This document shows positions 16,965 through 25,779 of a stretch of DNA of 64,000 nucleotides, in pieces. The stretch is taken from assembly GCA_963820955.1 (NCBI GenBank), contig CAWGCA010000031.1:25339-89338 (forward strand). Reading direction: 5' to 3'. The translations under genes and the position numbers were made by a program. This DNA comes from CAWGCA01 sp963820955 (lineage in GTDB: Bacteria > Pseudomonadota > Gammaproteobacteria > Chromatiales > Chromatiaceae). Position 1 is the stretch's first letter, and each line of letters opens with the position of its first letter. Below the pieces are notes generated by a model. The model did no database searches. It was not told the origin of the DNA and saw only the letters and a program-made list of their open reading frames with translations.

Positions 16965-18677
16965 TTAATCCTTGGTTACTCGGTTGATCTCTTCAAGGCT
17001 GGTCATTCCAGCCTTCACCTTTTTCAGCCCCGATTCTCTCAGGGTGGAAACACCCTCTTTCACCGACTGATCGTGGAGTTCCAGGGCATTGCCCTCCTCC
17101 ATGATGATCCGGCCCATCTGCTCGGACACCGGCATCACCTGGAAGATACCGACGCGCCCCTTGTAGCCCTTAGTGCAATGATCGCATCCCACCGCCTTGT
17201 AGACGGTCAGTTCATCAAGCTCGTCCTCGCGGAACCCCTCTTCCAGCAGCGCACTCCGGGGCAGGTCGTCGGGTGCCTTGCAGTTTGGGCAGAGGCGGCG
17301 TGCCAGGCGCTGGGCCATGATCAGCAGCACCGAAGAGGCGATGTTGAACGGTGCCACCCCCATATTGGCCAGACGGGTCAGGGTCTGAGGGGCATCATTG
17401 GTGTGCAGGGTGGAGAGGACCAGGTGACCGGTCTGGGCCGCTTTTACCGCGATCTCTGCGGTTTCCAGGTCACGGATCTCGCCCACCATGATGATGTCGG
17501 GGTCCTGGCGCAGGAAGGCCCGGAGCGCCTCGGCAAAGGTCAGGCCGGTCTTCTGGTTCTGATTGACCTGGTTGATGCCGGGGACCTGGATTTCCACCGG
17601 GTCCTCCACCGTGGAGATGTTGATGTCCGGTTTGTTCAGGAGGTTCAGGCCGGTATAGAGGGAAACGGTCTTGCCGCTGCCGGTCGGCCCCGTCACCAGA
17701 ATCATGCCATAGGGTTTACCGATGGCGTCCATGAAGGCCTGCTGTTGTTCCGGCTCGAAGCCCAGGGCTTCGATTCCCACCTGGGCGCTGGTCGGATCGA
17801 GAATACGCAGGACGATCTTCTCGCCATAGAGGGTGGGGCAGGTATTGACGCGGAAATCGATCGAACGGTTGCGCGACAGCACCATCTTGATCCGGCCGTC
17901 CTGGGGAACCCGCCGTTCCGCGATGTTCATGCGTGACATCACCTTGATGCGGGCGGTCAGGCGGTTTGAAATATTGATCGGAGGTGAGGCAACCTCGTGC
18001 AGCATACCGTCCTGGCGGTAGCGGATACGGAAGGATTTTTCGTACGGCTCGAAGTGGATATCCGAGGCCCCGGTATTGATGGCGTCCAGCAGCATCTTGT
18101 TGACGAAGCGGACCACCGGGGCATCATCCACATCCAGGTCGCCCTCGTCCTGCCTCGACTCTCCGTCATCGAGGGCAATATCCAGATTCTCCAGGTCCGC
18201 ATCCAGCATGTCGTTCATGTTGGACTCGTTGGCCTGGAGCGAGGTCTCGATGGCCTGGACCAGCTTGGCCTCATCCACCACCACGGCTTCGGTGGTCAGG
18301 CCGGTGTGAAACTTGATCTCGTCCAGGCCCTGCAGATTGGTCGGGTCCGAAACCGCCAGAAACAGGCGATTTCCGCGCTTGAACAGGGGCAGGGCGTGAT
18401 GGGCGCGGATCAGTTTTTCCTGGACCAGTTTGACCGGGGCGACTTCTCTATCCAGCGTATCGAGATTGAACAGCGGAACCCCGAACTCCTGGGAGGCGGC
18501 AATAGCGATCTCTTCGCTGCCAAGGATCTTGTTCTCAACCAGGTAACTGACGAAATGGGCGCGCTTTTTCAGCGAGTCCTGAAAGGCATGCTGGGCCTGT
18601 TGTTCCGTTAACAGGTTGTCATAGACCAGGCGGCGCGCGAGACCGCTTATATTGACTGTCGGGTTAGTGCTGGCCAT
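16965..18677 (-). CDS. pilB: Type IV pilus assembly ATPase PilB
   Basis: PilB is the hexameric cytoplasmic ATPase driving pilus extension. An N-terminal GspE/PilB (MshEN-like) domain occupies about 1-150. It is followed by Walker A (GPTGSGKT), Asp/His boxes, Walker B (DIIMVGEIRDLETAEIA), STLHTNDAPQTLTRL, and a zinc-binding CPNC...CDHC pair in the C2 domain. The 570-residue length is typical. No pilT is present in the window, so retraction must be encoded elsewhere. Confidence 0.96.
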   Translation of the reverse strand: MASTNPTVNISGLARRLVYDNLLTEQQAQHAFQDSLKKRAHFVSYLVENKILGSEEIAIAASQEFGVPLFNLDTLDREVAPVKLVQEKLIRAHHALPLFKRGNRLFLAVSDPTNLQGLDEIKFHTGLTTEAVVVDEAKLVQAIETSLQANESNMNDMLDADLENLDIALDDGESRQDEGDLDVDDAPVVRFVNKMLLDAINTGASDIHFEPYEKSFRIRYRQDGMLHEVASPPINISNRLTARIKVMSRMNIAERRVPQDGRIKMVLSRNRSIDFRVNTCPTLYGEKIVLRILDPTSAQVGIEALGFEPEQQQAFMDAIGKPYGMILVTGPTGSGKTVSLYTGLNLLNKPDINISTVEDPVEIQVPGINQVNQNQKTGLTFAEALRAFLRQDPDIIMVGEIRDLETAEIAVKAAQTGHLVLSTLHTNDAPQTLTRLANMGVAPFNIASSVLLIMAQRLARRLCPNCKAPDDLPRSALLEEGFREDELDELTVYKAVGCDHCTKGYKGRVGIFQVMPVSEQMGRIIMEEGNALELHDQSVKEGVSTLRESGLKKVKAGMTSLEEINRVTKD

Positions 18678-19142
18678 GGAGGTAGGTGCGAAAAAAGTCC
18701 ATTAAAATCAGTTAAATTCAAAAAATTGCAGCCGTGGCGTTGGATATCTTAAACCGTCGTAATTCCGAATCGAACGGATGCCCGGAATCTCGTTCTGTTA
18801 TCAGCAGCCAAAATAGCCCAAAGGCAGGAACCGTTCAATGTTTCCCCCAAATAACTCAAGTCCTGCGATTATACTCGCGTGCTTTTTGATATCGGCTGGA
18901 TTTGACAAAACTTAACGGTTGCCGTTGGCGAGAAAGGATGAAAATTGGAACGGGGTTAGGAGGAAAGGGGGGCGTAGCGACTGGTGTCATTAGGGCTGGT
19001 AGCCGATCTGGTGCCCATGGGGCAAGTGAGCGGCAGGCTATGCCGCTGCGCCGCTGATCTGCGCCCTGCTTGGGTAGGTAAAAGGCCCGCGCTCGCGCTG
19101 GCAGGGTCTGAGGCTAGACGAGTGATTCGGTCTCGCTGTGGA
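18678..19142. other. Intergenic region between pilB and the minor pilin gene
   Basis: No credible gene or RNA was found in these 465 bases. On the minus strand a TATAAT hexamer at 18868-18873 could be the -10 of a pilB promoter, though no good -35 is seen at 17 bases. The half nearest the pilin gene is GC-rich with short inverted repeats but no T-run terminator. Confidence 0.5.
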
Positions 19143-19592
19143 TCAGGGACAGGCCGCCATATTGGCGCCCGGCGTGTCAGAGAAGCAGCAGCCGTTGTTC
19201 TTTTCGCAGCGGGCCCAGTTGCCCGGCGTAGCGATCGATTGCACCACCACGGCCCAGGTGTTCACCGTCCCTTCGGTCCGGTAGGAGAATTGTTGGCTGT
19301 CACCGTCTGGGCGCCAGTTGATAGGAGGCGCATCCAGAGTCTGGGCCCCGCCGGGAATCCAAACCAGGCCGTTGAAGTCGGTATAGCCGGTGGCCGGGTT
19401 GTCCATTCGATAGTCTTCCAGCGCGATGTGGAGGGGTTGGACGTTGGCCCGGGCCGCGTTCAAAGCTGCCTCTTCCAGGTAGTCCTGGTAGGCCGGGATG
19501 GCTATGCTAACGAGCACCGATATGACTCCCAGGGTGATCATTAACTCCAGTAAGCTAACCCCTTGTTGCCGTGAATTTGGTTGGAGTTTCAT
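19143..19592 (-). CDS. Type IV pilin-like protein
   Basis: The ATG at 19592 gives a 149-residue prepilin with a short basic leader, a cleavage site before the methylated residue in QQGVSLLELMITLGVISVLV, the conserved Glu at +5 and the usual hydrophobic alpha-1 helix. The C-terminal part is Cys-containing (CEKNNGCC...), which may form a disulfide-bonded loop. It is shorter and less canonical than the adjacent PilA (GVSLLELM rather than GFTLIELM). It could be a second major pilin or a minor pilin. It follows pilA by 100 bases that contain a large hairpin. Confidence 0.85.
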   Translation of the reverse strand: MKLQPNSRQQGVSLLELMITLGVISVLVSIAIPAYQDYLEEAALNAARANVQPLHIALEDYRMDNPATGYTDFNGLVWIPGGAQTLDAPPINWRPDGDSQQFSYRTEGTVNTWAVVVQSIATPGNWARCEKNNGCCFSDTPGANMAACP

Positions 19593-19620
19593 GGTGTTGT
19601 CCCTGTAGTTTGAAACGGCC

Positions 19621-19655
19621 GGTTTCCCGCGGGCCGAAGGGCCCAGCGGGAAACC
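19621..19655 (-). other. Long hairpin between the two pilin genes
   Basis: GGTTTCCCGC (19621-19630) and GCGGGAAACC (19646-19655) are a perfect 10-bp inverted repeat. Inside it GGGCC and GGCCC add five more pairs around a GAAG loop. No T-run follows on the minus strand, so it may be an attenuator or 3'-end stabiliser that sets pilA mRNA above the distal pilin, rather than a strong terminator. Confidence 0.65.
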
Positions 19656-19692
19656 TGGTTTATCCACAAACAACCCTAACAGAAAACCTGGG

Positions 19693-20238
19693 TTATTGGA
19701 CGATCGTACTGTCGTCTAGGACTACGATCGCTCCAGGGTTGTTCGCACCGACAGGATTTACCACGAAGCCGGATTGATCGCCCGCCGGATCATACCCATC
19801 CGGGAGGCCACCAAGGGTTAGAGTAACATCAAAGGAATTTGCTGCGCCGGAGGCGGCTGGGGCCACACCAATGCCAATAGAGCACGTGGTAGGATTCGCG
19901 GCGCCGGCTGCCTGGTAAGCCGGAAAGCTACCTTCTGGATCGAACCGAGCATCCGGGTTGATCACGGCGTCAATCCAGGCTTGGTCGGCTGCGACACCGC
20001 CAGCAGCAGCCAATGGATCAACGAAGTTTAAGCCTTGACGTGTTCTTTGGGCGAGGAGTTTCGCCTGATAGGCCTTGACCACGTTTACGCCCTCTTCAAA
20101 ATGGGCCTGGCATTTGGTGACTTTCGATTCGTTGATGTACTGTTGATAGGCCGGGATGGCGATGGCCGCGAGGATGGCAATGATCGCTACAACGATCATC
20201 AGTTCGATCAAGGTAAAACCCTGTTGTACTCTCTTCAT
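19693..20238 (-). CDS. pilA: Type IV major pilin PilA
   Basis: A 181-residue prepilin with the canonical class III signal QQGFTLIELMIVVAIIAILAA, cleaved by PilD after the glycine, with Glu5 present. The alpha-1 helix runs to IPAYQQYINESKV. The globular domain is Ala/Gly/Asp-rich with two cysteines (C58 and one near TTCSIG). It is transcribed from a matched sigma-54 promoter (20338-20353) and is the probable target of the adjacent PilS-PilR system. Confidence 0.93.
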   Translation of the reverse strand: MKRVQQGFTLIELMIVVAIIAILAAIAIPAYQQYINESKVTKCQAHFEEGVNVVKAYQAKLLAQRTRQGLNFVDPLAAAGGVAADQAWIDAVINPDARFDPEGSFPAYQAAGAANPTTCSIGIGVAPAASGAANSFDVTLTLGGLPDGYDPAGDQSGFVVNPVGANNPGAIVVLDDSTIVQ

Positions 20239-20337
20239 GACTTTCTCCTAGTGAAAAATCGTGGTTCCCTTAGCGGCTGTGAAGCCTGAAACCTTTAGCG
20301 AAAATTTCGGGCGGCTTTCCGCCTTGTCCTAGGAGTC

Positions 20338-20353
20338 AGCAATACCCGTGCCA
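20338..20353 (-). promoter_or_regulatory. Sigma-54 promoter of pilA
   Basis: The minus strand reads TGGCACGGGTATTGCT, matching the -24 (TGGCAC) and -12 (TTGC) elements at canonical spacing. It lies about 100 bases before the pilA start. PilR, a sigma-54 activator, is encoded just upstream. Confidence 0.88.
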
Positions 20354-20508
20354 GTGGTTTTTTAAAGGCCATTGGTTTTTCGGTGAAATCACAGAAATAT
20401 CATTAGATACAATGAGATAGTATTCTATACCCAGGACCGTAGCTGTCTCGGCCCTGGCTCCATCAGTTCTGGCCGAAAGGGTTTTCCTGGCCCATACGGA
20501 AATCTTGC

Positions 20509-20533
20509 GTCACTTGGTGACAAAATTCGTCAC
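20509..20533 (-). promoter_or_regulatory. Candidate PilR upstream activating site
   Basis: GTCAC at 20509, its inverse GTGAC at 20517 and a third GTCAC at 20529 are clustered about 160 bases upstream of the sigma-54 promoter. That is the distance usual for enhancer-binding proteins. Assignment to PilR is inference from position and the activator gene next door. Confidence 0.5.
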
Positions 20534-20580
20534 CCGCCCCGCCAGCCCCGAGGGTATATTGTGTGTCAGCCACCTTGGTG

Positions 20581-21092
20581 GATTACACGGCGTTCACCGG
20601 TTGAGTTAGCGTCAAGGCCGTGTCGATGCGCCGCTCATCCACCCTACCCGGTTTTCACCTCCGACTCCGGCCGCGCTTCACGCCTCGCAGGATTGCGCGG
20701 CGCTCATGGGTTGAGTGAGCGTCAAGGCGGTGTCGATGCGCCGCTCATCCACCCTACCCGGTTTTCACCTCCGACTCCGGCCGCGCTTCACGCCTCGCAG
20801 GATTGCGCGGCGCTCATGGGTTGAGTGAGCGTCAAGGCGGTGTCGATGCGCCGCTCATCCACCCTACCCGGTTTTCACCTCCGACTCCGGCCGGCGCCTT
20901 ACGCCTCATAGGATTGCGCGGCGCTCATGGGTTGAGTGAGCGTCAAGGCGGTGTCGATGCGCCGCTCATCCACCCTACCCGGTTTTCACCTCCGACTCCG
21001 GCCGGCGCCTTACGCCTCATAGGATTGCGCGGCGCTCATGGGTTGAGTGAGTGTCAAGGCCGCGCTGATGCCCGGTTGATCCACCCTCTCGT
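20581..21092. repeat. Tandem repeat of 110-111 bp, four full copies plus a partial
   Basis: Near-identical units run 20581-20690 (first, most diverged), 20691-20800, 20801-20911 and 20912-21022, with a truncated fifth to about 21092. The unit contains GATTGCGCGGCGCTCATGGG and CATCCACCCTACCCGG. Units 3 and 4 share a variant end (GGCGCCTTACGCCTCATAG), showing recent duplication. The array fills the gap between pilR and the pilA control region. Open frames across it are a by-product of the 111-bp period; no ribosome binding site or codon structure supports coding. Confidence 0.9.
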
Positions 21093-21104
21093 TTACCTTG
21101 GGGC

Positions 21105-21200
21105 GTAGGGTGGATGAGGCGCGTGGGAATAGGGTCGGATATTGCGTAATAGCTGGAATGCGCCGTAATCCACCAATTGTCTCAACGACCTGGTGGATTA
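21105..21200. repeat. Dispersed-type inverted repeat downstream of pilR
   Basis: TAATCCACCA (21166-21175) and TGGTGGATTA (21191-21200) form a perfect 10-bp inverted repeat. GTAGGGTGGATGAGGCGCG at 21105 is related to the CCACCCTAC core of the neighbouring tandem array. The hairpin sits just after the pilR stop and may protect or end its transcript. Confidence 0.6.
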
Positions 21201-21247
21201 CGCTTCGCTTATCGACCCTACCGTAAGCGTAAAGGGTCGGGCCAGCA

Positions 21248-22591
21248 TCAGTCCAGCCCCAGCTTACCCAGCCTATAGCGCAGGGCGCGGAAACTGATGC
21301 CCAGTTTTTTCGCCGCGGCGGTGCGATTCCAGCGGGTCTGTTCCAGGGCCTTGATGATTCTTTCCTTCTCCACCTGCTCCAGATAATCCTCCAGGGGCAG
21401 GTCTGCGGTCGGCGCTTGCTCGGGACCGCTTCGGGTTTCGGGGATTCGCAGGTCCTCGAGGGTGATCACCCCTCCCTCGCACAGGGTAACGGCGCCTTCC
21501 AGGATATTCTCCAGCTCCCGCACGTTTCCCGGGAAGTCATACTGGCAGAGCGCGTCAAGGGTTGCCGGGTCGATGCGTGACTTGTCGGTTCCATGCTGGC
21601 CGGCAATACGGGTCAGGACCAGATCCGCCAGTAGCGGGATATCCTCCCGGCGTTCGCGCAGAGGCGGGAGATTCAGCTCGATCACATTGAGCCGGTAAAA
21701 CAGGTCCTGGCGGAATAACCCCTTCTCCACCAGATCAGCCAGTGCCTTGTGGGTGGCGCTGATAATGCGCACGTCAACCGTGACCTCGCTCTGGGCACCG
21801 ACCGGACGGACAGACTTCTCTTGGATCGCGCGCAGAAGCTTGACCTGCATCGGCAAGGGTAGATCGGCGACTTCGTCCAGAAACAGCGTCCCCCCTTCCG
21901 CCGCCTGAAACAGCCCCGCCTTATCCGCCAGCGCCCCGGTAAAACTGCCTTTGGTATGGCCGAAGAATTCGCTCTCCATCAGCTCCAGGGGGATGGCGCC
22001 GCAGTTGACCGGGACGAAACCCTGATCGGATCTCGGTCCTTGTTGGTGGATCAGGCGGGCGGCCAGTTCCTTGCCGGTACCCGATTCGCCACTTATATAG
22101 ACCGGGGCCTGACTGCGGGCCAGTTTCCGGGTCATAACCCGGATCTGCTCCATGGCCGGCGCTTCGCCGAGCAGGATGGTATCCCCACCGGTGGGCTGTT
22201 CGCCGCCGGTTGCCCCCCTGGGCTGGTCGAGTTTCAGTGCGGTCTCCACCAGGCGGCGCAGGATCTGCAGATCCACCGGTTTGGACACAAAATCGAAGGC
22301 CCCGGCCTTCAACGCCTGGATGGCCGAATCCATGTTGCCGTGGGCAGTGATGACGGCCACCGGCAGCTCGGGCAGTCTGTGACCGATCAATTCAACCAGT
22401 TCGATGCCGTTTCCATCCGGTAATCGCATGTCGGTCAGGCACAGGTCGAAACGCTCATTCAGTAACTGCTTCTGGGCTGAACGCAGGTCCGCCGCCTTGC
22501 GGCAGTCGATACTCATTCGGCCGAGCGTGATTTCGAGAAGCTCCAGGATATCCGGTTCGTCATCGACGATCAGCGCGATGGGGTTACTCAT
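21248..22591 (-). CDS. pilR: Sigma-54-dependent response regulator PilR
   Basis: An NtrC-family activator of 447 residues. The receiver has its phospho-acceptor in LCLTDMRLPDGNG. The AAA+ domain has Walker A GESGTGKE, the sigma-54-contact loop GSFTGA (S for the usual A) and GGTLFLDEVADLP. A C-terminal Fis-type helix-turn-helix (WNRTAAAKKLGIS) ends at LGKLGLD. It overlaps pilS by four bases. Pairing with PilS and the adjacent pilin genes supports the PilR name over other NtrC-type regulators. Confidence 0.93.
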   Translation of the reverse strand: MSNPIALIVDDEPDILELLEITLGRMSIDCRKAADLRSAQKQLLNERFDLCLTDMRLPDGNGIELVELIGHRLPELPVAVITAHGNMDSAIQALKAGAFDFVSKPVDLQILRRLVETALKLDQPRGATGGEQPTGGDTILLGEAPAMEQIRVMTRKLARSQAPVYISGESGTGKELAARLIHQQGPRSDQGFVPVNCGAIPLELMESEFFGHTKGSFTGALADKAGLFQAAEGGTLFLDEVADLPLPMQVKLLRAIQEKSVRPVGAQSEVTVDVRIISATHKALADLVEKGLFRQDLFYRLNVIELNLPPLRERREDIPLLADLVLTRIAGQHGTDKSRIDPATLDALCQYDFPGNVRELENILEGAVTLCEGGVITLEDLRIPETRSGPEQAPTADLPLEDYLEQVEKERIIKALEQTRWNRTAAAKKLGISFRALRYRLGKLGLD

Positions 22592-24216
22592 TGCATCCCC
22601 CCTGTGATGTTGGCGCCGGGGAATGTCATCCGGAAGCAGCTGCCGCCGGTGGCGACGGGGAAGTATTCCAATCTCATTCTATTAGACTCGCTCAACTCCT
22701 TGGCTATGTACAGACCCAGGCCGGTTCCGGTGTTCTCGGTGGTGAAAAAAGGCTCGAATATTTGGCGGGCAATCTCCGGGCGAATACCCGGTCCGTTATC
22801 GATTAGGTCGGTATAGGGCCCGCCCGCAGACTGGGTAATGCCCCCGTTGATCAGCAGGCGCAGCTCGGACTTGCGCCGATTGAAGTGGTGCACGGCGTTT
22901 TCGCACAGATTGATGAACAACTGCCTGAGCTGGGTTGGGTCGGCGAAGATGCGGGTGTCGGCCGGTTCGATCTGGAGCAGCAGATTTTCGCTGGACAACC
23001 CCTGTATGCGGCGGAACTCATCGAGCAGTTCCTCCAGCCAGGTCTTGAGTACAAATTCCCGGGGACGCGAGCGCTCCCGGCGCGAAAGCTGCAGTATGCT
23101 CTCGATAATCTCGTTGACCCGTTTGGAGTTGGTGCTGATGATGTCGATCAGCCGCTGGTCTGCGTGGGGGAGATCCGGTGACTCCCGGAGCAGCTGTTCG
23201 GCATGGCTGATGGCACCGAGTGGATTGCGGATCTCATGGGCGATGCTGGCGGTCAGGCGGCCCAGGGACGCCAGCTTCATCTGCTGGGCCTGCTGGGTGA
23301 GAAAGGCCGCGTCTTCTAGAAAGATCACGGTGCCGGTGTCCTGCTCCTGACCCAGCCGGGAGAAACCGGCCTTGAGTTCCTTGCCGCCGGCCACGGGGCG
23401 GAAAGGGTTGATGACAAAGTCGGGATCCTCCCGCCAGCCACTCAGGCGAATGGTCAGGGCCTGGCAGGTCTGTTCCAGGCTGGTGCCGGGTCGCGCGTCC
23501 GGCATACCGAGCAGATGCCAGGCGGAGGTATTCAACAGCCGGATGTTCTCTTTCTCATCCACTACGATGATCCCGGTCTGCATGTGCTGAATCACATATT
23601 CGTTCAGCTGGGCCATGTCGGCCAGGTCCAGTTTGTGTTGACTGACCAGCCGTTCACTCACTGACAGCCGCTGGGAGAGTACATGGGCCAGGATGGCGAT
23701 AGCAAAAAAGGAGGCGCCGAGAAGGCCGGCCTGGGGATAAGCCGTGAGGCCGTCATCGGCAACAATCTGCAGCAGGAGCTGTTCCGAAAGGATTGCCAGG
23801 GTTGCCAGCGCGGCCAGCAGGAGTGATACCGGGCCCCGTATAATCAGGCTGCCGGCGGCGATGGAGACCGCCAGCAGCATGCCCAGGCCGGTCTCGACAC
23901 CGCCGCTTGCGTGGAGGATCAGGGTGATGGCGGCGATGTCAACCAGGACCATCATGAATGCCTGGCTGCTGGCGTTCGGCGACCGCCAGTGCAACAGCAG
24001 GCCGCTGGCCGCGATAAAACCCACGTAACTGATACTGACGAAAGAAAAAAGTGCCGGAGATCGATGGCCCAGAACTCCCCCCCCGAGATCCGAGAAGAAA
24101 AGCGACATCAGAATCACCGCGACCAGCAGCCGGTAGGCGAAAAAAAGGGACAGGTGCTGCCAGGGACCGCTCAGGGAACTGTTTTTCCGCATCATCTCCA
24201 ATACGTCGCTGTTCAT
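22588..24216 (-). CDS. pilS: Sensor histidine kinase PilS
   Basis: A 542-residue kinase with six hydrophobic segments in roughly the first 190 residues, a PAS-like linker (about 205-310), an H-box (SIAHEIRNPLGAISHAE) and an ATPase domain with NLCENAVHHF and DNGPGIRPE...GTGLGLYI. It is the cognate partner of PilR, senses pilin status in the inner membrane in relatives, and is translationally coupled to pilR through an ATGA overlap. Confidence 0.92.
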   Translation of the reverse strand: MNSDVLEMMRKNSSLSGPWQHLSLFFAYRLLVAVILMSLFFSDLGGGVLGHRSPALFSFVSISYVGFIAASGLLLHWRSPNASSQAFMMVLVDIAAITLILHASGGVETGLGMLLAVSIAAGSLIIRGPVSLLLAALATLAILSEQLLLQIVADDGLTAYPQAGLLGASFFAIAILAHVLSQRLSVSERLVSQHKLDLADMAQLNEYVIQHMQTGIIVVDEKENIRLLNTSAWHLLGMPDARPGTSLEQTCQALTIRLSGWREDPDFVINPFRPVAGGKELKAGFSRLGQEQDTGTVIFLEDAAFLTQQAQQMKLASLGRLTASIAHEIRNPLGAISHAEQLLRESPDLPHADQRLIDIISTNSKRVNEIIESILQLSRRERSRPREFVLKTWLEELLDEFRRIQGLSSENLLLQIEPADTRIFADPTQLRQLFINLCENAVHHFNRRKSELRLLINGGITQSAGGPYTDLIDNGPGIRPEIARQIFEPFFTTENTGTGLGLYIAKELSESNRMRLEYFPVATGGSCFRMTFPGANITGGMQ

Positions 24217-24232
24217 ACCCCTTTGTCGGTTT

Positions 24233-24457
24233 TTAGCGGTCCGCCTTTAGGTGTTCCAGCGAACAGTAGTGTTTTCCGTTTCGTGACAAGGCCTCCGGGG
24301 CCGGCAGATGGGTGCCGCAGAGATCGCATCGCACCATATCCACAGCCGGGGGAGAGGGCGGGTTCGAGCGGTTTTCCCTCTGCTTTTGCAGTGAGCGTCG
24401 AATGAAATAATAGATCACCCAGACGGCCAGCAGAAATAGTATGAGCCGGATTCCCAT
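24233..24457 (-). CDS. PP0621 family small membrane protein
   Basis: A 74-residue protein with one N-terminal membrane helix (IRLILFLLAVWVIYYFI), a basic linker and a small treble-clef-like C-terminus (CDLCGTHLP, then HYCSLEHL). It matches the PP0621-type proteins usually found upstream of pilS. Function unknown; the Cys pattern suggests zinc binding on the cytoplasmic side. Confidence 0.82.
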   Translation of the reverse strand: MGIRLILFLLAVWVIYYFIRRSLQKQRENRSNPPSPPAVDMVRCDLCGTHLPAPEALSRNGKHYCSLEHLKADR

Positions 24458-24547
24458 AATCGAAATTTATTGCCGTATATTTATATTTTGATTCTTCCGC
24501 AGGTTTGGAACAGAATATCAATTTTTCAGGGCAGTGGGTGGAAAAGG

Positions 24548-25711
24548 ATGAATCTGCACGAATACCAGTCCAAACAGCTGTTCCATCGGCAGGGTATCCC
24601 GGTGCCCGCCGGCAAGCCGGCATTTTCCGTATTCGAGGCGCGTGAGGCGGCTCAGGCGCTTCGCGGTGAGCGCTGGGTGGTCAAGGCCCAGGTCCATGCC
24701 GGCGGACGCGGCAAGGTCGGCGGTGTTGTGCTGGTGGACAGTCTGGATCAGGTCGAAGAGGTAGCGGACCGCCTGCTGGGAAGCCGTCTGGTCACCAAGC
24801 AGACGGGTGAACCGGGATTGCCCGTTAACGCGCTGCTGATAGAGGAGCCCACTGACATTGAGCGTGAACTCTATCTGAGTGTCCTGGTGGATCGGGCGGC
24901 GAAACGCATCCTGTTCATGGCCTCCAGTGCCGGTGGCATGAATATCGAGGAGGTGGCGGCCCAGACACCGGAGAAGATCCACACCATCGATGTCGACCCG
25001 GTGGCGGGTCTGCAGGGTTTCCAATGCCGGAAACTGGCCTTCGCGCTGGAGTTGGCGGGTACGCAGGTACGCGAGTTCCAGAAGTTGATGCACGGACTCT
25101 ACAATCTGTTCATCCGGAGTGATGCCAGCCTGGTGGAGGTCAATCCGCTGGTGGTGACGAAACAGGGTGGGCTGATCGCACTGGATGCCAAGATCAATCT
25201 TGACGACAACGCCTTTTATCGACAGCCCGATCTGGTCGCAATGCGCGATATCAGCCAGGAAGATGAAAGAGAGGCGGCGGCCAAGGAGCACGATCTCAAC
25301 TACATCACGCTGGACGGTAATATCGGGTGCATGGTCAATGGTGCCGGCCTGGCCATGGCGACTATGGATCTGGTGCAGTTACATGGCGGCACCCCGGCCA
25401 ATTTTCTGGACGTCGGGGGCGGTACTACCGCCGAACGGGTCGCCGAGGCCTTCAAATTGATTCTGTCTGACGAAAAGGTTGAGGCCGTGCTGGTCAACAT
25501 TTTCGGCGGTATCGTCCGCTGTGACCTGATTGCCGATGGCATCATTCAGGCAGTTGAGGAGGTGGCTGTCGATGTGCCGGTGGTGGTGCGGCTGGAAGGC
25601 ACCAATGCCGAGCAGGGATTGCAGAAGCTGGCGGCAAGTGGCCTGGAGATCAGCGCCGCTGCTGATTTAACCGAAGCGGCCCAGCAGGTCGTGGCCATGG
25701 CGAAGGGTTGA
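24548..25711 (+). CDS. sucC: Succinyl-CoA synthetase beta subunit (ADP-forming)
   Basis: The ATP-grasp subunit of the TCA-cycle enzyme. The ATG at 24548, preceded by GGAAAAGG, gives the conserved opening MNLHEYQSKQLF and a 387-residue protein; the open frame upstream of it is not conserved. Visible motifs include WVVKAQVHAGGRGKVGGV, VEVNPLVVT and NIFGGIVRCDLIADG. It is divergent from the PP0621 gene and followed by sucD after about 70 bases. Confidence 0.96.
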   Translation: MNLHEYQSKQLFHRQGIPVPAGKPAFSVFEAREAAQALRGERWVVKAQVHAGGRGKVGGVVLVDSLDQVEEVADRLLGSRLVTKQTGEPGLPVNALLIEEPTDIERELYLSVLVDRAAKRILFMASSAGGMNIEEVAAQTPEKIHTIDVDPVAGLQGFQCRKLAFALELAGTQVREFQKLMHGLYNLFIRSDASLVEVNPLVVTKQGGLIALDAKINLDDNAFYRQPDLVAMRDISQEDEREAAAKEHDLNYITLDGNIGCMVNGAGLAMATMDLVQLHGGTPANFLDVGGGTTAERVAEAFKLILSDEKVEAVLVNIFGGIVRCDLIADGIIQAVEEVAVDVPVVVRLEGTNAEQGLQKLAASGLEISAAADLTEAAQQVVAMAKG

Positions 25712-25779
25712 AACAGCGACCTCTTTCAGGTTGATTTTCCAGACACCAGGCTGATTACAAAAACATAAGGGACAGGATC

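Noticed and set aside
18960..19142. tRNA or small RNA in the GC-rich gap after the minor pilin
   Set aside because: No T-loop GTTCRA-type sequence, no matched acceptor stem and no terminator were found.
20581..21092. CRISPR array
   Set aside because: Units are long, adjacent and nearly identical throughout, with no unique spacers and no cas genes in the window.
20561..21108. Open frames through the 110-111 bp tandem repeat that give repeated peptides
   Set aside because: The frame survives only because later units are 111 bases (37 codons). No ribosome binding site or homologous protein is apparent; the array is better read as non-coding.
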